From Adiantum capillus-veneris (Eukaryota; Streptophyta; Polypodiopsida; Polypodiales; Pteridaceae): DNA of 64,000 bases. The notes under the pieces were generated by a model, which saw only the letters and a program-made list of their open reading frames with translations, had not been told where the DNA came from and made no database searches. Position 1 is the first letter of the stretch. Every line of letters starts with the position of its first letter. The translations under genes and the position numbers were made by a program. This document shows, in pieces, positions 1 through 11,548 of this stretch. The stretch is taken from positions 149,726,647 through 149,790,646 of the forward strand of contig CM043962.1 of assembly GCA_014529385.2 (NCBI GenBank), written 5' to 3'.

Positions 1-541
1 CCATTTAAAAGCAGTTCACAGACAAAAAGATTACATGAAAAAGTGGCGGCTTACACTCCAAATAAAAGCTCTTCTGTATAACTAGGAGTCATGATTCATA
101 AACAACCAGGTAGAAACCAACCAAACATAAGCAAAGGGAGGCGAGAACTGAGGCTGATGTGCTAAACCCCCTCAAACCGAGTGCAAGAAGGGGGAAACAA
201 ACCTCCCCTGCTGCACAGAACTGACCGATAACAGCACAACCCTTTCAGCAGAAAAACGTCAGTAAAAAAAACCTTTCCATTTCTTCAAAAAGATGCTAGT
301 AACCATAGACCTCGCAAACAGACGAACTACTACTCGAGGAAAGTATATACAATGCCTTTTCCTCTCCCCATTGGTCAAAACAAACTGGCTAACCTGACCT
401 TCAAGCAGCAAAGACCGAGCGCAAAGCTTTATCTACTGAAACGGGACATAACAAGATAGAATAAAACCTACTATTGAGTGTCTTTTTCCAGCAAGCTAAT
501 GCTTTCTGAGCCCAGTAACATTCTTCTGCAACAGCCTGCAC
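1..541. other. 3' flank of the PPR gene
   Basis: No reading frame or repeat is recognised. The part next to 542 should contain the 3' UTR of the minus-strand PPR gene. No clear polyadenylation signal could be fixed by eye. Confidence 0.4.
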
Positions 542-3500
542 TCAATAGAAGTCGTTGCAAGAGCATTCACCTGCCTTGTTGAAGTGATGAATACGGTAGG
601 AGTCTCTGATAATGATATCACGTTTCTCAATTTTCGACATCAGCTTGGTGGCAGTGTGACAGTCAGCACATACACGCAGATTCTTAGACACTCGAATAGT
701 TGTGCCAGGACCCGTATGAAGAATACCAAATGAAATTGCAAGTCTCTCACAGTGCCCACATAAGGAATCTTCTTTGGCCTTGTCCGACATAGGACTGCGG
801 CGAACCACCCTGCGCCCATCCTTAAAGAGAACCTTGTGCTTCTCAATCTTCTCAGTAAGATCAGTTCCCCGCATGAGTGCTACTTCAGGTTCAGACTCAA
901 TAACAACAGATCCTGGATTGCTCCAAGCTGCCACAGCTTTTGGAAGAGCATCCAATTTTAGTGCATCAATCCTCAATTCAACGTTGGCATACACATCTGA
1001 AATGCGCTCATAATCAAATACACACTCATGGCCAAAGCTGTTATCCGCGGTGAGATAAGACTTGTACTTAGGTAAGAAAGTTGCCCAGCTCTCAAAATTA
1101 GCAGGTAGAGGAAGACCTTCCAGAAGACCTTCCATCTCGTTCAGTCGTCCAGCTTGCTCAAGGGTATTTGCAAAGTATGCATAATGCTCAGCATTTGGCG
1201 TTGAACTATGAGCCTCATTCATACATTTCAGAAGTGCCAAGCTTTCATCTACAAAACCCTTACTGCTGCAGGCATTAAGGAGATTGCTGAAAGTCCCGAC
1301 CACTGGCTTTGTTTCTTTTGCCATATCCTCAAGCCCTTTAAGAGCAGCACTAAAATCTTTCTCAGCCAATATCGCAAGCCAAGTATTCCAAGTGGAAGTA
1401 TCACGCAGAGGGAGAGTTTCATAATGCACCTGAGCCTCTTCTATGCCTGCCAGATGTGCATAGTGTGTAATGAACGCCCTTCCCAGAGCCGCAGAGGCCT
1501 CAAGATCTCTCTCAATAACATATCCATGGAGCCTCTTGCAATCACCAAAACTGGTGCACACTTTTAAAAGTGCAAGTACAGAAGCTTCATTAGGATACAA
1601 TCCTTCAAACTGCATGTTTTGAAAAAGCCTGAATGCTTCCTCCTGTTGACCATGGAGAACATATCCTCGCAACATCGCATTACAAGTTGCAACACTCCAC
1701 TTTGAGAAGCTGAAGACCTTGCAAGCATCCTCCAAGCATCCACACTTTGAGTACATATCAATTAGACCACTGCATACGTAGGCATCATTGACAACAAATT
1801 TTTCTTTGATCTCTTCATGCAGTTTTTTACCTTCTTCCAAGGAAGGCATGCGAGCGCAGGCCTTTAGTGCACTGACATAGACAATGTTTGTAAGCTCAGC
1901 CCCTGACAATTGAAGCTCCTTAAAAAACTGCAAGGCATCCTTGGACTGACCATGCTCAGCAAGTCCCGCCATCATTGCATTCATTCCCACTTCAGTGGAC
2001 GACACCTTGTCGAAGACTGCACGTGCCTCCTTGAAACTCTTAAACTTGCAGTACATGTCAATCAGTGCTTTTGCAACTGCCGGTTCAGTCTCAAGCCCAC
2101 TCTCTTTCACCTGATCATGGATTAACTTGCCCTGAGCCAAATCAGTCATCATGGAGCATGCATTTACAACATTTGCGTAAACTGAAGCATCAGGCTTCAC
2201 TCCATCTGCTTGCATCTGTTGAAAGATCTGAAGCGCCCCTTCTAGATCTCCCTGATGAGTATGTGCAGATATCAATGCACACCATGACAGCACCTTGTCC
2301 TTAGGTAGCTTCTCAAACACTGCACGAATCTCATCAAGACCCCCACCGCACTTTGCATACATATCCATAATGGCAGCCCCCACCTCCGGCTTATCAAACT
2401 GGTCCCAGTAATCACTCGTCTTCTGGAATGACCTGCCCTGTTCCAATGCAACTTGTTTTGTACACGCTTGCTGGAGACCAATGTACGTAGCCGCGTTCAT
2501 TTCACTGACTTTATTGATGTTCTCCTCGAATACTTTGACTGCATCATGGAGATTTCCATACATGGCATAACCAGATATCATGGAATTCCATACAACCATC
2601 TCCCGTTTCAGAGATCTCTGATACAACTCAACTGCATCTATCAAACTTCTACAATGTGCATACATGTCAATAATATTACTTTCAATGAGCGGCTCAGACT
2701 CTAATCTGCACTTCTTGATATGTCCATGTATAGTCTTTCCCAGGTCTAAAGCTCCAACACTAGCACAAGCCTTAAGGGCACCCATGAAAGCAATATTGTT
2801 AGGCTTCACATTCGCTTGTACCATTTGTTGATAGAGTCTCAAGGCCTCCACTGGATGTCCTCGCTGAGCATATGCAGCTATAGCAGCACTCCAAGTTATT
2901 GAGTCACGCTTAGGTGATGTTTCAAATTCACGTCGCACATCATCCAAACTTCCAACAGTCTTGTAAGTCTCAAGTAAGGCTGTGGTCACCATCAGCTCCA
3001 TCTCATACTCTGTCCGAGAGATGTGATGGTGGATTACCTTGGATTCCTCCAAAGAGCCCATGGCTTTGCAAGCTTCCAATGCACTTACAAACACAAAGTC
3101 ATCAGGCTCTCCGTGAATATCCAACATCCTAAAGTACAACTTAAGAGCTAAATCGCCCTGCCCATGCCTTGCATTGGCAGCAATCACTGCATTCCATGTA
3201 TAGATATTTGGCCTAGTTAATTTGGCAAAAACATCATTTGCATCCTCCACACTTCCCAACAAGTTGAACATCCGGATAAGATGGGTGCCTACAAATGCAT
3301 TGCCCTGGAACTTTGAATCTTGAACAAGGCGCCATATGCCCCTGGCTGATTCTAGCCCCTTATTGGCAATACAATGTTGAATGACAAGCTGCCAAATATT
3401 GGCATTGATTCGCATTCCCTTCTCGTGTATGTCATCTTGGGCAGCTTTAGCTTCCTCCCATCGATCCTCCTCCACCAACAACCTAAAGTTACCAAAAACA

Positions 3501-4166
3501 CCTGCATATCCAATCTTATGGTTTTCTGTTGGCGCAAAGCTGCAAAAGAATAATCAATATTAGAGAGAAACGTGTTGCAAAAACCACAATCATAGTTAGG
3601 TGTGAGTATATGCATCAACAAACATGCCTGAACTTTGACTCAACTGCAGGAGGTTCAATTTCAACTTGACCACTGCTGCAAACATCACTAGAGGTTGCAT
3701 CTCCTTCAGCAGCTGCCGGCAAAACCTCCTTGGTTTGAACCCCATCAGTAGCCACCACCTTTTGTACAAGAGCAGCCAGACTTTCGGTAGAATAATTTTG
3801 AGGAGAACCCAAAAGACGAACACCTGTGAAACCCAACGCCCACCAAAACGGACGCTTAGAGAGCATGCAGTAAAAAGAAAGAGAAGAACAGCAACATATA
3901 AGACCAAGTAATGTGCATGCAAGATCTTGCCTTGAGCACAATATCTGAAAGAACTCACCAAATGGTCCGAGGTAGGAGGCAAGAGGCTGCTGGAGGCCAC
4001 ATCCTACTCTAGGAACCAAAACAGCAGAACTTTGTTGAAGCTCCGGGAGTCGAGATCCGCAGAGCACCGAGGAAGAACAGCCCCGTCTAGTAGCAACAGA
4101 TGCAGGCACAGCCTTTGCCCGCTTCACGGCAGCTGCAGCAAAAGCCCTCACCATCATTGGGCACAC
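542..4166 (-). CDS. PPR-DYW family organelle RNA-editing protein (three exons)
   Basis: Predicted sequence-specific C-to-U RNA-editing factor of mitochondria or plastids. Seen: exon 3 (3539-542) encodes roughly twenty PPR motifs in P-L-S style, then a weak E-like stretch, then a DYW deaminase domain. The last ~70 residues hold HCE (the HxE zinc/catalytic motif), CADC (CxxC), HHF and CSC. The final tripeptide is DFY instead of DYW. Exons 1 and 2 (4166-3959, 3823-3628) give an Arg/Ala/Ser-rich N-terminus like a targeting peptide. Intron 1 (3958-3824) has GTGAGT and a TTTCACAG acceptor. Intron 2 (3627-3540) fits AG/GC-AG with a TTCTTTTGCAG acceptor and restores frame as Ser. The spliced product is 1133 aa. 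Met1, Met4 or Met5 could start. The splice model and compartment are inferred; the family assignment is firm. No stop or frameshift is seen in the PPR-DYW exon, so it looks functional. Confidence 0.9.
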
Positions 4167-5235
4167 GCCAAGGAATGCCTAACCCCTTACAGAAACGCGA
4201 GAGAAACCTTGACACTCCACCGCCGTAACAGAACTTCGAGGGTTAAAATGGGGGTTTTGGCCTGAATAAATAAGGCCCCATGGGACACTCGCCCTTGGGG
4301 AGCCAATTTGGACCGGTTGTTGATTATTGCAAAGTTAGGCTGGTGGGTGTGAGCTGCACGCGTGGCAAGCATTGGTTGGCTCCAAAAATGTGAAATGTTT
4401 TCAGACCCACCCTTCTCGCGGGCGGCTTCACCCCCCGGAGGCTACAGGCTTCCTGCAGTTTTTAGCGTGCATCGTGGGGACGGCTTGATCACGAGACCGA
4501 AAGACCTCGCAACCATTCTATCTACCCAATCAAGCCCCACCTGCTTGTTGTTTTGCAGCAGCAAAAACAGTGTTTCCAAGCAGTGTGCACTACTGTACCT
4601 TAAGACACAACTGAACTCGAGGGAAACGGTGAGCAGTTTGAACCCACCCTCAATATTGGCAAACATTCTTTTATGCATGAGGGGGTAGGGTGGATGGGCC
4701 ATATGTGAGATTAGGACCTACAAAACTAGCTTAACTTTTGTAAAAATTGGCAATGTGACGCTACCACATGGTGCACCACATGTCAGAAGTGAAGAGACCC
4801 TGAGGGAGGTAGTGACAGGTGGAAGTGTGAGGTGGGTTTTGTTCCAATTTTTTCAAACTATTTGCAATTTTTCTTGGCATGAGTGGTTATACATGTGTAC
4901 CCCAATGTATGAATCTTCTTTGGGCAGGTTATTTGCCAGTACCATGGCATGGGAAACCCAGAAGTTAGCCACTCTACACTTAGTAGAGTGACAATCCTTA
5001 CTCCGTTTTGCTCGTTATCCATGCGTGCACCATGTGTGTGCATTGATGCCATCAAGCGGCAAGCCAGAGCGAGGTGTGCAAGTTGCATATTGGTGTGCAT
5101 CCTAGGCTTCATCCATGTGCTAATGACAACCGCATGGCATGGCCACTACATGCAGCATTTGGGGCATGGGCCATACGCCCGCCTTTTGGGGTTGCTTATA
5201 TTGCAAGAGGACCCATGCATGGATCAATAGATGCC
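4167..5235. other. 5' flank of PPR gene and gene-free DNA
   Basis: Upstream region of the PPR gene on the minus strand. An AT-rich stretch near 4264-4275 lies about 100 bp upstream of the start codon and could serve as a TATA-like element, but this is weak. The rest shows only short unrelated reading frames and no recognised element. Confidence 0.3.
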
Positions 5236-5309
5236 TACAGAAACAACCAACAACCTTCGACAGCAGAGCTAACGCTCGATAGTGTTAACCTCTGAGCTAC
5301 AAAGCCGCC
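5236..5309 (-). other. tRNA-like sequence (tRNA relic or SINE head)
   Basis: Read on the minus strand it starts GGCGGCTTTG and continues with TAGCTCAGAGG (5299-5289), a good match to the tRNA D-arm/A-box pattern TRGCNNAGYNGG. About 73 nt follow, but the B box (expected GGTTCGANTCC) is poor and a clean cloverleaf is not obvious. A tRNA pseudogene or the head of a SINE fits better than a working tRNA. Anticodon identity is not assigned. Confidence 0.3.
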
Positions 5310-6600
5310 ACGGCTCTCCTTCAAAAGAGAGATCAAGGCCTTCTTGGCAACCTCCCCTTACTAAGTCAAATCGCAAAAACTTCAGCCTTGTACTTATCAT
5401 CGTGTTGGTTGTCTCTTCTACATTTAGCTTGCTTCTCTAAGGCTCTTTGCCTCTGCTATATGTAGCTTGACAAGGTCATAAACCATTATCTTTGCTCCGC
5501 CACCCATTTTCTATTCTTTAACATCAAAGAAAGCTCTGCAAGGCTCGGCCTCCTCATTCTGTGGTACCTAAAAGCAACCTTCGGTCTGTTTTACACACCC
5601 ATCACTCCATACTTTGAGCCATGGAGGACGAGATAGAGCATATCATTTGCAACATATGCATTCTTGAATACATCATGTAAGTCTCCATGCAACAAATCTT
5701 TGACTGTTTATCAGCTAAAATGTTGCTTGATCCGCGTATAAATGCTCCCAAGTTACCCACTCTACTGCTCATGAATTCTAAAATTGGAGGCCATTGGGGA
5801 CAGCAATATCTTTCCCCATGTCTAGTACTCTGTAGCCTTGCTTTCACTGGAAGAGAAAGCTGCAAATACACCATCACCCCCTCTAAAATTTATGCTAGTT
5901 GACGTACCCACCTTGAATGCTTCCTCTCTCTTTGGTAGTGTATCTAGGAAATTTTTAGCCATGAATCACAATTATAATATGTTAGTCATTTTGCAGCCTT
6001 CCAATGCATGCGAGACAAGGCAACAGAATCCTCACGAGGGCCTTCTCTTGTTCTTTAGGTGATGTAGTTGAACTCACCACCTATATAACATGCTTCTTGT
6101 GTTTCTTTCACTACATGTGTAGTCGAAGCTCATTGGTGACACTGTAGAGAGAGAAGCAGTAAGGGCAAAGCTAGAGGACATATGATAGCAGCCTAAGATG
6201 CATGACGTCGAAGCCACCCACATGCTGCTCAACATTGAAGGTGAGTTTGCTTTATTAGCAAAAAAGCAAACTCATTCAGCAATTATATTTTGATTATTGT
6301 GTTTCGTTCACTACAGGTGTAGGTGAAGCTTGCCCCTTTTTTGTAATGTTGCTCAATAATCATTTTCTTGCTTTTTGTGTAACTTAACACAGTGACAAGT
6401 TGAGAAACTAAAGAACTTAACAAAAACTCAATCGTAGAAGAAAGAGACATGCTTAACAAGAACTTAATAGAAGAAAGAGACATGCACATGTAATTTGGCT
6501 TATTCAAAATTGTTGATATAGTCAAATTTGGATCTACATCTATAATAGCTTCTTGAAAACTGTTGATATAATTGGCTTTGAGCAGCATCATGAGATGTGG
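5310..6600. other. gene-free DNA
   Basis: AT-leaning sequence without a recognisable protein family, RNA gene or repeat boundary. The short open frames here have no motif support. Confidence 0.3.
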
Positions 6601-6609
6601 ATGTGAGTA

Positions 6610-7340
6610 ATTACATCATGTTGATGGAGGTTTCTGCTCAATGAAGATGGGGTGTTTTCTCTACCATACTCTTCTGATCGTTGCGCATGTTTGTCAACGC
6701 TTACTGGGTTTCATGCTATGTTTGTCATGACTTCTCCAAATTCTCTTGATTGTCTCGTGTTGATGGGTTGCTTGATTCATTTATTCATGTCTTCTCCAAA
6801 TGTTCTTGATTGCCGTATTGGATTGGATGACATGCTTATCATGTCTTTTGCATCATGAAAAATCTGATGTTGAGAAGACGACGAAGGTGAGTTGTTTTCA
6901 TTGCAATACTCTCTTGATCATCTCATGTTTGATGGCTGCTCCAGCTTGCTAGGTTGCATGCAGTGTTTGTCATGTCTTCTCCAAATTCTCTTGATCGTCT
7001 CATGCTTGTTGCTAGGGGATAATGTGCTGGTCCAAATGCTCTTGCTTGCTACATTGGATTGGATGACACACTTCTCATGTTTTTGGTAGCGTGAAAAATG
7101 TGATGTTGGGAAGATGATGAAGGTGGGGTTTTCATTGCCATACTCTCTTGACTAACTCATGTTTGTTGACTGCTCCAAGCTTGTTGGGATGCATGCAATG
7201 TTTGCAAGGTCTTCTCCAAATTCTCTTGATTGTCATATTGGATTGCATGACACGCTTCTCATTTTATGTGCATACTCTATTGATCATGTCATGCTTCCTA
7301 GCTACTCCAAGCTTGTTGGGTTGCATGCTATGCTTGTCAT
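6610..7340 (+). repeat. degenerate tandem repeat, period about 240 bp, ~3 units
   Basis: The blocks around 6645, 6885 and 7125 share a common order: GAAGATG..GGTG, then a 'TTTTCATTGCCATACTCTC'-like segment, then a GCTTGTTGGGTTGCATGC-like segment, then TTCTCCAAATTCTCTTGAT and TATTGGATTGGATGACA. Spacing between equivalent points is 236-240 bp. The TTCTCCAAATTCTCTTGAT block recurs within units as well. The units are about 80-85 percent alike by eye. No coding frame is conserved across them, so this looks like non-coding tandem duplication. Confidence 0.65.
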
Positions 7341-7692
7341 CTTTTACAAGAGAAATTGTGAACTTGGTTGTAGGACAACACTTGTAGCAACATTGTTGGC
7401 TTGAAGAAATTGTGTGAAGCTAATTTCTAGTGCATACATGTTTGGGATTGAACATAGAGTTGTGTTCTCTCTTACTTGGAATTTTGTTGCCATAGAGTTG
7501 AGGGTCAAAGTAGCCTCATCTTCTATCGTTGCATCCATTGGCATGTTTGGCAACTTGAGATATGTTCTCTTCCATTTGATCCGGTGTCTCCTCTCAAATG
7601 GTGATGTGGTTGTATGGCATGTGTTCAAATTTCATTGCTGATGCATTAAGTGGCCATATTCCAGTTGCACCAAAACCCACTTGGATCTTAAT

Positions 7693-8850
7693 TTAAGTCA
7701 GGGACGAGATTAGGGTCCCTTTGACACAATCAATGCAAGCTATGAGTTGCTTTCTTGTGAAGAAGTTGTTCTCTATTGCCATATGGCCCTCTCCTTGTGA
7801 AGTTTGCTTCAATGATTTGAACATGAAAACATCCAAATGTTGTAGCTTGTGTGATGTATGTGTAGGCATGGAAATGATGTCTATCCCAGTAGCATATGCC
7901 CTGGTCATCACGTCTAGGAAGACATGCCTCCCATGCCCATCAAGAACGAGAAGATTCATACTTTTGAAGCCCTCATCTTCCTCAATAGCTTTTCTTAAAC
8001 GCTCCAACCAAACTTGGAAGAGCTCGGATGTCATCCATGCTTCTTTTGGACCGCGATTGCTAGCACCTTCTTCACAATGTTGAATGTTATTACCATTAAT
8101 TCTACTTCCCTTGAAGATAATGGAATAGCATGGCCAACCACATTTACACAACACAAAATTGTCATCCCCACTAGTGTGAATCACAAGTAATACCGTATAT
8201 CTACTTTGCTACTTTCCTTGCTAGGATCTTCATACCCTTGTCCCTATATCATTGACCTGTCTCATATGCATTCCAAATGTTTGAGGGTGGTAATTCATCT
8301 ACCCAAATAGTAATTGTAGATTGTTGTGCAAAGTTTGCACTATTTTTTGCATAAATCTAGTTGCCCTTATTTGATCCAAGTCTTCAAATTTTTAATTGCC
8401 AAAATTTTAACAGGATTATATTAATAGAAGGGATTTTTTAAAATGATTTAGAGAAAAACCGTAAGTTTTTTAAGACAAAGGGGTCATTTTATTACCTTAA
8501 GCATGTAAGTAAAGGGGGGTTTTCAATACCCTTTGAACGCATGTTATATGAATAGTTTCTTAAAGGTGCACCCCCTGAGCTTTTGGAATCCATCCCACCA
8601 ACTCTTTCCTGGAATTCCATTTGTAAATAAACGTGCCTAGTTTGACAAATCTCTGCCACTTTTAGCTTTACATTTATAATACACACTCCATGTCTGGAAT
8701 CACACTTTAGGAAAATCCATTGGAATAATGTCTCTTCTTCTTCCAAATTGAGCATGGTTGTTGGGCATTTTTTCTTTGATCGTGACTTGCCCTCTTCCCA
8801 ATTTGCAATCGTAGCTCAACTTACACCAAATTATATGGAGCACTCTTGCA
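7693..8850 (-). pseudogene. pogo/Tc5-like DDE transposase relic (HTH_CENPB + DDE_1)
   Basis: Tc1/mariner-superfamily transposase of the pogo/Fot type, now dead. On the minus strand 8755-8492 encodes LNLEEEETLFQWIF.., the start of a CENP-B-type DNA-binding domain, preceded by a GR-S-like linker typical after the psq helix-turn-helix. Around 8310-8190 the frame reads NIWNAYETG, the expected first catalytic block (N.DETG) with Asp replaced by Tyr, and two in-frame stops. The 163-aa frame 8184-7693 carries IIFKG, WMTSELFQVWLE, LLVLDGHGRH (second Asp) and HTSHKLQHLDVFMFKSLK (third Asp region), in the right order. Family order and motifs are seen. Loss of function is inferred from stops, frame changes and the missing first Asp. 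Terminal inverted repeats were not found. Confidence 0.75.
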
Positions 8851-9221
8851 AGGACATGCCTTCTTCTCTTGCTTTTGCTCTTTCCATGTCATGTTCGATC
8901 CATGATAGCTTTGGGTGCTTTTTGGGCATCTTAGGTGTCTTTGGTGAGTCTTCATTTTGATTCTAAACTTCACTTGGTGTAGACAATATGGGAGCATTTG
9001 ATTGAGGTGATCTAACCTTGGCTTTATTAAACTATTGGAGTGTTTTTGTTGGGTGTGTTGGATTTCGCTTGGATAGGTAGTGGATGCCTAATCCAACAGT
9101 TGTGTTGACTGGTGTGTTGATTATTTTTTGTTCTCTTTAATGGTTGAAGACAATGGTAAAACCGTCATAAGTTTGCTTGTTGGTGTGTTTCACCCGGTAG
9201 CTTGAGTTACCTTTGAGCTCC
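8851..9221. other. gene-free DNA beside the transposase relic
   Basis: May include the decayed N-terminal helix-turn-helix portion of the pogo-like transposase on the minus strand near 8851-8960. Nothing firm can be assigned. Confidence 0.25.
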
Positions 9222-9362
9222 TCGGAGGACAAGGGTCCTAGGCAAGTCCTGGGAAAGGGGCTATGAGCCCGCATGGCATGCAATTCAGGGGTCCCTGCAG
9301 CAAGGCCTATATGGAGAGAGTTTGAGAGGAGATTTGTATGCCATACACCCCATGTTGTTACA
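9222..9362 (+). repeat. LTR-like end of a chromovirus-type element, with PBS
   Basis: The stretch ends in GTTACA and is directly followed at 9363 by TTGGCATCAAAGCACG, a diverged version of the initiator-tRNA primer site TGGTATCAGAGC. Its body (GGACAAGG..CCTAGGCAAG..GGGGCTATGA.. and GAGAGGAGATTT..CCC..TTACA) parallels the LTR-like stretch at 21207-21330, which follows a polypurine tract. The two probably are the 5' and 3' LTRs of one old plus-strand element that was later split by the gypsy element between them. The left boundary is uncertain. Confidence 0.45.
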
Positions 9363-10200
9363 TTGGCATCAAAGCACGTTTAGATTCTAGGACAAAGGGG
9401 TTATGGATGACATGTGCATGTGCATGGCATGCAAAGCTTCCATGGCAAGCAAGAAGGGCCGACGAGCCATGTGGGAAAAAGCCTTGCACACAAAGGAAGG
9501 TTGCCCCCGACCTACATGAAATGAGGCAAATTCAAGATCAAACTTAGTTTCCTTGAGGAGAGAAGGAAAATTTGCTTCTAGATCATCCTAAGCTAGGAAC
9601 TACATAGAGCGCTATGAGTGGCTCTCTCTTCTTGTGCTCATTCATCTCCTATGCGCCATAGCCTACACCCCCTATCATATTGGGTGCCCTCCTTTTGGGG
9701 CAAATTAAAAGTCCTCTTTGGCCATCCCTTCCAAGGGGTTTACTTCCACGAAGGGTTAGGCCTCTTCATTAATGGGGACTCCCACAAGGGCTTGGAAAGC
9801 AAGGCTTGGCAAATCAAGTGTAGCAAGGAGGGTGCATGACTCCATTATGTGCAAAAAAAAATCAGCACTCACTCAAAATCTCAGTGACCAACGTGAAGAT
9901 AGGAAGCAAGGCTTCAATGTCATGCAACGTGTTTTCTTCAAGCAATGCAAAGATCTCAACTTGTAGAGCAAGGCTTGAAGTCAAAAAATAGAGTATTTGA
10001 TCAAGCTTATGAGAAAAGCTGGCAAAGAAGGACGATACAATTGGAACTTTAAAGTTTTTGCTACTTTCAATGTGTTTTTTGTCTTTATTTTGCAGCAAAT
10101 CATAACTTGGTAAGCAAGCTTCTTTGAAGGCCATAACATCCTATTATGATTCAATGATTTATCAAGTTTATTTTTGTGCACAATGTTTATGTGTTATATG
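9363..10200 (+). other. probable 5' internal remnant of the outer element
   Basis: Follows the primer-binding-like site and ends at the target-site duplication of the inserted gypsy element. Short open frames are present, but no gag motif could be recognised. Confidence 0.3.
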
Positions 10201-10489
10201 TGTAATGGTAATGGCCTATGAACTTTGAGAGTAGTGGAACTAGGAAATTAGATAAAGCACTTTTGTGAGATTACTTTCTGAGCATACTGGGCGAACTTAA
10301 TTGATGGTAGCAACATAAACATGGTACTTAGTTAACTTGGCATGAACAATACTTTTGCAAGAGAGAGAGTTTAGAGAACATGACAACAGTGGAGGACCGG
10401 ATTTATGCGGAGCCAGCCCCCCCTCCAATAGGCATTTGTATTATAGTTTCTCCCATCAAGAGAGACTTGGTTCAATACAATCTTTGTAT
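10201..10489 (-). repeat. truncated 3' LTR of gypsy A
   Basis: Matches the first ~290 bp of the right LTR (18154 onward) nearly base for base, for example the GAGAGAGAGTTTAGAGAACATGAC segment and GGACCGGATTTATGCGGAGCC. Similarity stops near 10489, where integrase-coding sequence begins. The rest of this LTR and the 3' end of pol are deleted. Confidence 0.8.
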
Positions 10490-11548
10490 GTCCACTTTCA
10501 TGGTAGGCCAATAAAAGTACGTCTCTACTCCTCGAAGAGTAGGTTGAATGCCTCTATGCCACGCATAGAGAGGAGCATGGGATTCATACATGACTTTCTC
10601 ACACGAAGGGAGTGGGTAACACATAGCCTATTGTCATTGAGAAGATAACCATCCTACAAGGTGAACGGTTCCTCTTTCTTCCCTAAAGCAAGGGCTGACA
10701 ATATGCCTTTAAAGTCAGGGTCAGTAGCATACTCATCTATCATAGAAGATAGATCATTGTGAGTTGCTATAGACACAGCATTAACTTTTGGTCCTTGTGA
10801 AAGTGCATCGGCCACTTGATTGTGCTTACCAGCAACGTGGTGAGCAATATGAAAATAAAATTGCAAAGAAAATTTGTCCACCTCATTTGTTTGTCAAAAA
10901 GCTTGGTTTGCATCATGAAGTACTTGAGACTTTGGTGGTCAGTTCACAAAATAAATGGAGTCCCCAATAGATAGTGCGTCCATGTATCTAAGACATGTAG
11001 AACAGATAAAGATTCTTTCTCAAAAATAGCCAAGGCCCGTTCATCCATATTGAGCCTTCGGCTCTCATATGTTATGGCATGCCCTTCTTGAAGCAAGATT
11101 GCTCCAAGGCAATCACCACAAGCATCACATTGGACCTTAAATGGCTTTGAGAGATCCGGAAGCATTAGGATTGGTTGGGAGATAAGCTTCTCAAAAGCAT
11201 TTTTCTCCTTAGCAGTCCATGAATACTTAACGTTCTTCTTTGTTAAGTCATGTAATTTTCCTGCTATTTGAGAGAATATTGCTATGAAGCGTCTGTAGTA
11301 TGCACACATACCAATAAATGTTCTTAGCTCATGTAGATTCCTTGGATTAGGCCACACTTTTATTACCTCCAACTTTGATGGATCCATACGGATACCATCT
11401 TGAGAGATAATATGACCTAAGTATTGAATCTCTTGAAGGAAAATTTCACCTTTTTTTTATTGAGAAAAAACTTGTTCTCCCTCAATGCTTGAAAAATCAC
11501 TTGGAGATGTTGCTTGTGTTCCTCCAAGGACTTGGAGTAGATGATGAT
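10490..11548 (-). pseudogene. gypsy A pol, 3' part: RT thumb, RNase H, integrase N-terminus
   Basis: Read from 11548 down: continuation of RT after the FDD motif (YSKSLEEH.. and YLGHIISQDGIRMDPSKLEVI), then NLHELRTFIGMCAYYRRFI, the usual RT-thumb/RNase H linker. The RNase H region (FKVQCDACGDCLGAILLQ, ending HHVAGKHNQVADALSQ at 10880-10800) follows. Below 10650 a frame-shifted stretch encodes GYLLNDNRLCV and ESHAPLYAWHRG, the zinc-binding start of integrase, and it is cut off at about 10490. An extra GT near 10600 shifts the frame. Non-functional by deletion. Confidence 0.8.

Noticed and set aside
3596-4000. Separate hydrophobic 134-aa gene on the minus strand
   Set aside because: It overlaps the PPR first exons and intron 1 in another frame; splice sites explain the region better.
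6610-7340. CRISPR-like array
   Set aside because: Units are ~240 bp, diverged and without short identical repeats and unique spacers.
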